Assembly: GCA_035578905.1 (NCBI GenBank)
Contig: JAQJVL010000127.1
Location: 682,001-746,000 of the forward strand
DNA from: Stictocephala bisonia
Lineage: Eukaryota; Arthropoda; Insecta; Hemiptera; Membracidae
Direction: 5' to 3'
DNA: 64,000 bases
A program made the position numbers and the translations under genes. Positions 61,801 through 64,000 of the stretch are shown here, piece after piece; the stretch's first letter is position 1; the number at the start of each line of letters is the position of its first letter. The notes under the pieces are model-generated. The model was not told the origin of the DNA, did no database searches, and saw nothing but the letters and a program-made list of their open reading frames with translations.

Positions 61801-62313
61801 ACGTTACAAGTGTGTCTAGATATGTGCCCCTGCAATACCTCCTCAAGAAGCATTAACGTTACAAGTGTGTCTGGATATGTACCCCTGCAATACCTCCTCA
61901 AGAAGCATTAACATCACAAGTGTGTCTGGATATGTACCCCTGCAATACCTCCTTAAGAAGCATTAACATTACAAGTGTGTCTGGATATGTACCCCTGCAA
62001 TACCTCCTCAAGAAGCATTAACATCACAAGTGTGTCTAGATATGTGCCCCTGCAATACCTCCTTAAGAAGCATTAACATTACAAGTGTGTCTGGATATGT
62101 ACCCCTGCAATACCTCCTCAAGAAGCATTAACGTTACAAGTGTGTCTAGATATGTGCCCCTGCAATACCTCCTTAAGAAGCATTAACATTACAAGTGTGT
62201 CTGGATATGTACCCCTGCAATACCTCCTCAAGAAGCATTAACGTTACAAGTGTGTCTAGATATGTGCCCCTGCAATACCTCCTCAAGAAGCATTAACGTT
62301 ACAAGTGTGTCTG
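58870..62313. repeat. 55-bp satellite array, about 63 units
   Basis: Monomer: 'cacaagtgtgtctagatatg' + 'tgcccctgcaatacctcctc' + 'aagaagtattaacat'. The left domain (to about 60525) has 'agtattaac' monomers and mostly 'gtgcccctg', with a very uniform core (59340-59880). The right domain (from about 60850) has 'gcattaac' monomers with 'aagatg'/'aagaag' and 'gtacccc'/'gtgcccc' variants recurring in a patterned order. Between them are several disordered units (e.g. 'gttttcctg', 'acactataattgcgtctgg'). Open frames inside are a consequence of the repeat. Confidence 0.95.
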
Positions 62314-62825
62314 AATTTAAATATTATTTGTGGACAGTAGATCTGTTTTTCCTTAAAAGGTATTTTGATGTCTTTATTAGAATATTATATATAAGTGAAA
62401 TATTTATTACTACTTACTGAATTTTAAAGAAAATTGCAATTATTGTGTTGTATTCAATTATATACATTTTCTTGTTTCACTTCTTAATTGGATAGCTATC
62501 CAAGTCAAAACAAAAATATTTCAAAATATTTTAACAAATAATATATAAATATTAAATTAGATAATTTTAAACATGGCCGTTTGGAAATAATCAGCAATGG
62601 ATAAACACTAATTTGAAGGTGAACACTATTTCACAAAGTACCAAAAGAAGATTTCAATAATCAATATTAAGATGTATCTGCAACATTCTTCAATAACAAA
62701 TTTAATAAATAAATTGAAAATAATGAACCTCCACCCATTCAAAATCTCCCATTCATTGTATAATTAACCATGCTTTATAGTATAATAAAACTATAGCCTG
62801 TTATTTATACAGGGTGTTTAAAAAA
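62314..62825. other. AT-rich DNA, no feature seen
   Basis: Non-coding spacer between the 55-bp array and the M1 MITE. Confidence 0.4.
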
Positions 62826-63191
62826 TAATGACCCAATTTGTTTATAGCTATATTTATTGAAACAAGAGCTTTACCCAAACATATTGGATATTACATTTTC
62901 ATAAAAGTTTACGAAAATGTATCATACATGTTCAGTATGTCTCCCATTTGCACCACAGAGTACATATGGTCAATAGCTGAATTCGTTCCCAACTGTGCGT
63001 AAGTGTATATTAAAAATTAATACATCGACTAGATATTATACATGCTGCAAATGGAGGACATATTACATATTTATGATATATTTTCGAAAACTTAATTCTT
63101 TTGTAAGATATTTAATGTCCATTATGTTTGGGTAAATGATATTGGTTTCAATGAATATATCTATTAAAAATCTAGTCATTATTTTTTAAAC
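62826..63191. mobile_element. MITE family M1 (copy 2), 366 bp
   Basis: Left end 'gtttaaaaaataatgac' is perfectly inverted at the right end ('gtcattattttttaaac'). The arms stay related for over 100 bp ('tatatttattgaaaca' facing 'ggtttcaatgaatata'; 'cccaaacatattgga' facing 'tccattatgtttggg'). The whole unit is the counterpart of 10155-10550. 'cagggtgtttaaaa' just outside the left end is a common insect MITE terminus. Non-autonomous. Confidence 0.8.
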
Positions 63192-63531
63192 ATTTTGATT
63201 TACATCTATTTATCTTTACTTGATTAATGTTTAAATCCACTAATATTATAAAAGTAATATTATATTTTGAATAAAAATATTTTCATATTAATTTTTTTAG
63301 TCTGATGATAACTAACTTGTAAGCAAAAGATCTCATGCAAATAAAATGTTATACTTTAAATTCTAAAAATTTAATTTTTTTAGTTTGAATATTTTTTCAA
63401 GTAACTAGCTATAGTATTATTTGTACCTAAAAAACATACCTGTAACAAATTGGTGCCCTTTGTTGAAATATCACAAAACTACATTCCCGTTTGTAAATGA
63501 TACACTAAATTTAACTTTAGTCCACTATTAC
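63192..63531. other. AT-rich DNA, no feature seen
   Basis: Intergenic sequence downstream of the 63608 gene. Confidence 0.4.
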
Positions 63532-63537
63532 TTTATT
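63532..63537 (-). terminator. Poly(A) signal AATAAA
   Basis: AATAAA on the - strand, 71 nt past the TAA of the 63608-63870 exon. Confidence 0.5.
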
Positions 63538-63607
63538 TTTACTACTAATTCCCAGTCTACCTTTATATTTAGTTTATGTGGATAGTAATTAATAAAGATT
63601 TACATTT

Positions 63608-63870
63608 TTATAGATGAAACTCGTCAAGCCAGTCACTCATATTTTGTGGATGTATCTTATATTTTTTTGGTCTGGTTAGCCTTCTGGGAAATCGCTGCGG
63701 TTTCTTTTTTATTTTAAACCCTTTTAAGTTCATAGGGTCGTAAGGCATGACTGTTTCAGATATTTCTTTTTTGCTTTCAACTTCTAGCTCGAGATTAGAA
63801 GGTGGTTTTTCACTATGAACGTCTTCTAATATTTCTTCAATGTTTACTTGGTTTTCTTCTTTTTCGAATG
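63608..63870 (-). CDS. Terminal exon of an upstream gene (partial), candidate paralogue of the 681-aa gene
   Basis: On the - strand an acceptor ('tttatcatgcctttacaagcag') opens an 86-residue frame with two leading bases (phase 1), ending in TAA. A second possible phase-1 acceptor ('acatccaaacag') would lengthen it by about 27 codons. The peptide is acidic at first (EKEENQVNIEEILEDVHSE), then basic (FKIKKKPQRFPRRLTRPKK), and ends NMSDWLDEFHL. Its last 25 residues align with the 681-aa protein's tail: RRxT, nine residues, QN, five or six residues, DE and an aromatic. Upstream exons lie beyond the window. Function is unknown. It could also be an unrelated gene with a chance tail match. Confidence 0.55.
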
Positions 63871-64000
63871 CTGCTTGTAAAGGCATGATAAAGGTGGTAA
63901 TGTAAACAGTACCACACTTAATTTCAGTCAAATGCCAAGCAACTGTTTGGATGTAATATTATTAATATACTATTATTATTTATTGTTCTGAGGAACATAA
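63871..64000. other. Probable intron sequence of the 63608 gene
   Basis: AT-rich, with stops in every frame beyond about 63950 on the - strand. It fits an intron leading to exons outside the window. Confidence 0.35.

Overview
The window is AT-rich, gene-poor, repeat-dense DNA from an animal nuclear genome, probably an insect. The signs are spliced genes with GT..AG introns, a PHD-finger/endonuclease/reverse-transcriptase LINE, a tRNA-Glu-derived pseudogene, tRNA-headed SINEs, several MITE families, long satellite arrays and CCTAA-like degenerate repeats of the insect-telomere type. I cannot name the species. No bacterial operon, viral genome or CRISPR array is visible.

Layout. 1-20.1 kb: AT-rich non-coding DNA with a ~330-bp satellite (3280-5506), a candidate two-exon small gene on + (6437-7281), a candidate terminal exon on - (9357-9490), a GC-rich candidate first exon on - (17671-17714), foldback/MITE copies, and a near-identical 422-bp repeat pair (13522-13943, 15843-16264). 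20.1-21.1 kb: a 36/42-bp minisatellite whose long open frames follow from its period. 21-33 kb: dispersed repeats and no convincing gene. 32.9-39.4 kb: a 130-bp satellite split by an apparently full-length LINE (33106-37687) with intact ORF1 and ORF2. 39.4-49.8 kb: MITEs, a compact multi-hairpin GC island (41597-41681), a 5'-truncated tRNA-Glu pseudogene and a reverse-transcriptase scrap.

49.8-56.4 kb holds the best host gene, on the - strand. Three exons (56137-56182, 54139-54447, 51582-49892) join in frame through two phase-1 introns into a 681-residue protein. A tiny first exon encodes an N-myristoylation-type N-terminus (MGSVVSK), exon 2 a Ser/Glu-rich acidic stretch, and exon 3 a disordered region ending in a Pro/Tyr/Asn-rich tail. 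A TATA box and a poly(A) signal bracket it. About 7 kb upstream on the same strand, the last exon of another gene (63608-63870) also has a phase-1 acceptor and a similar extreme C-terminus (RRxT, then QN, then DE plus an aromatic). The two look like tandem members of one undescribed family.

58.1-62.3 kb is dominated by a (CA)n/(TG)n palindrome and about 63 copies of a 55-bp satellite with two sequence domains. Most of the window is selfish or structural DNA. The LINE and the myristoylation-type gene pair are the parts with clear coding content.
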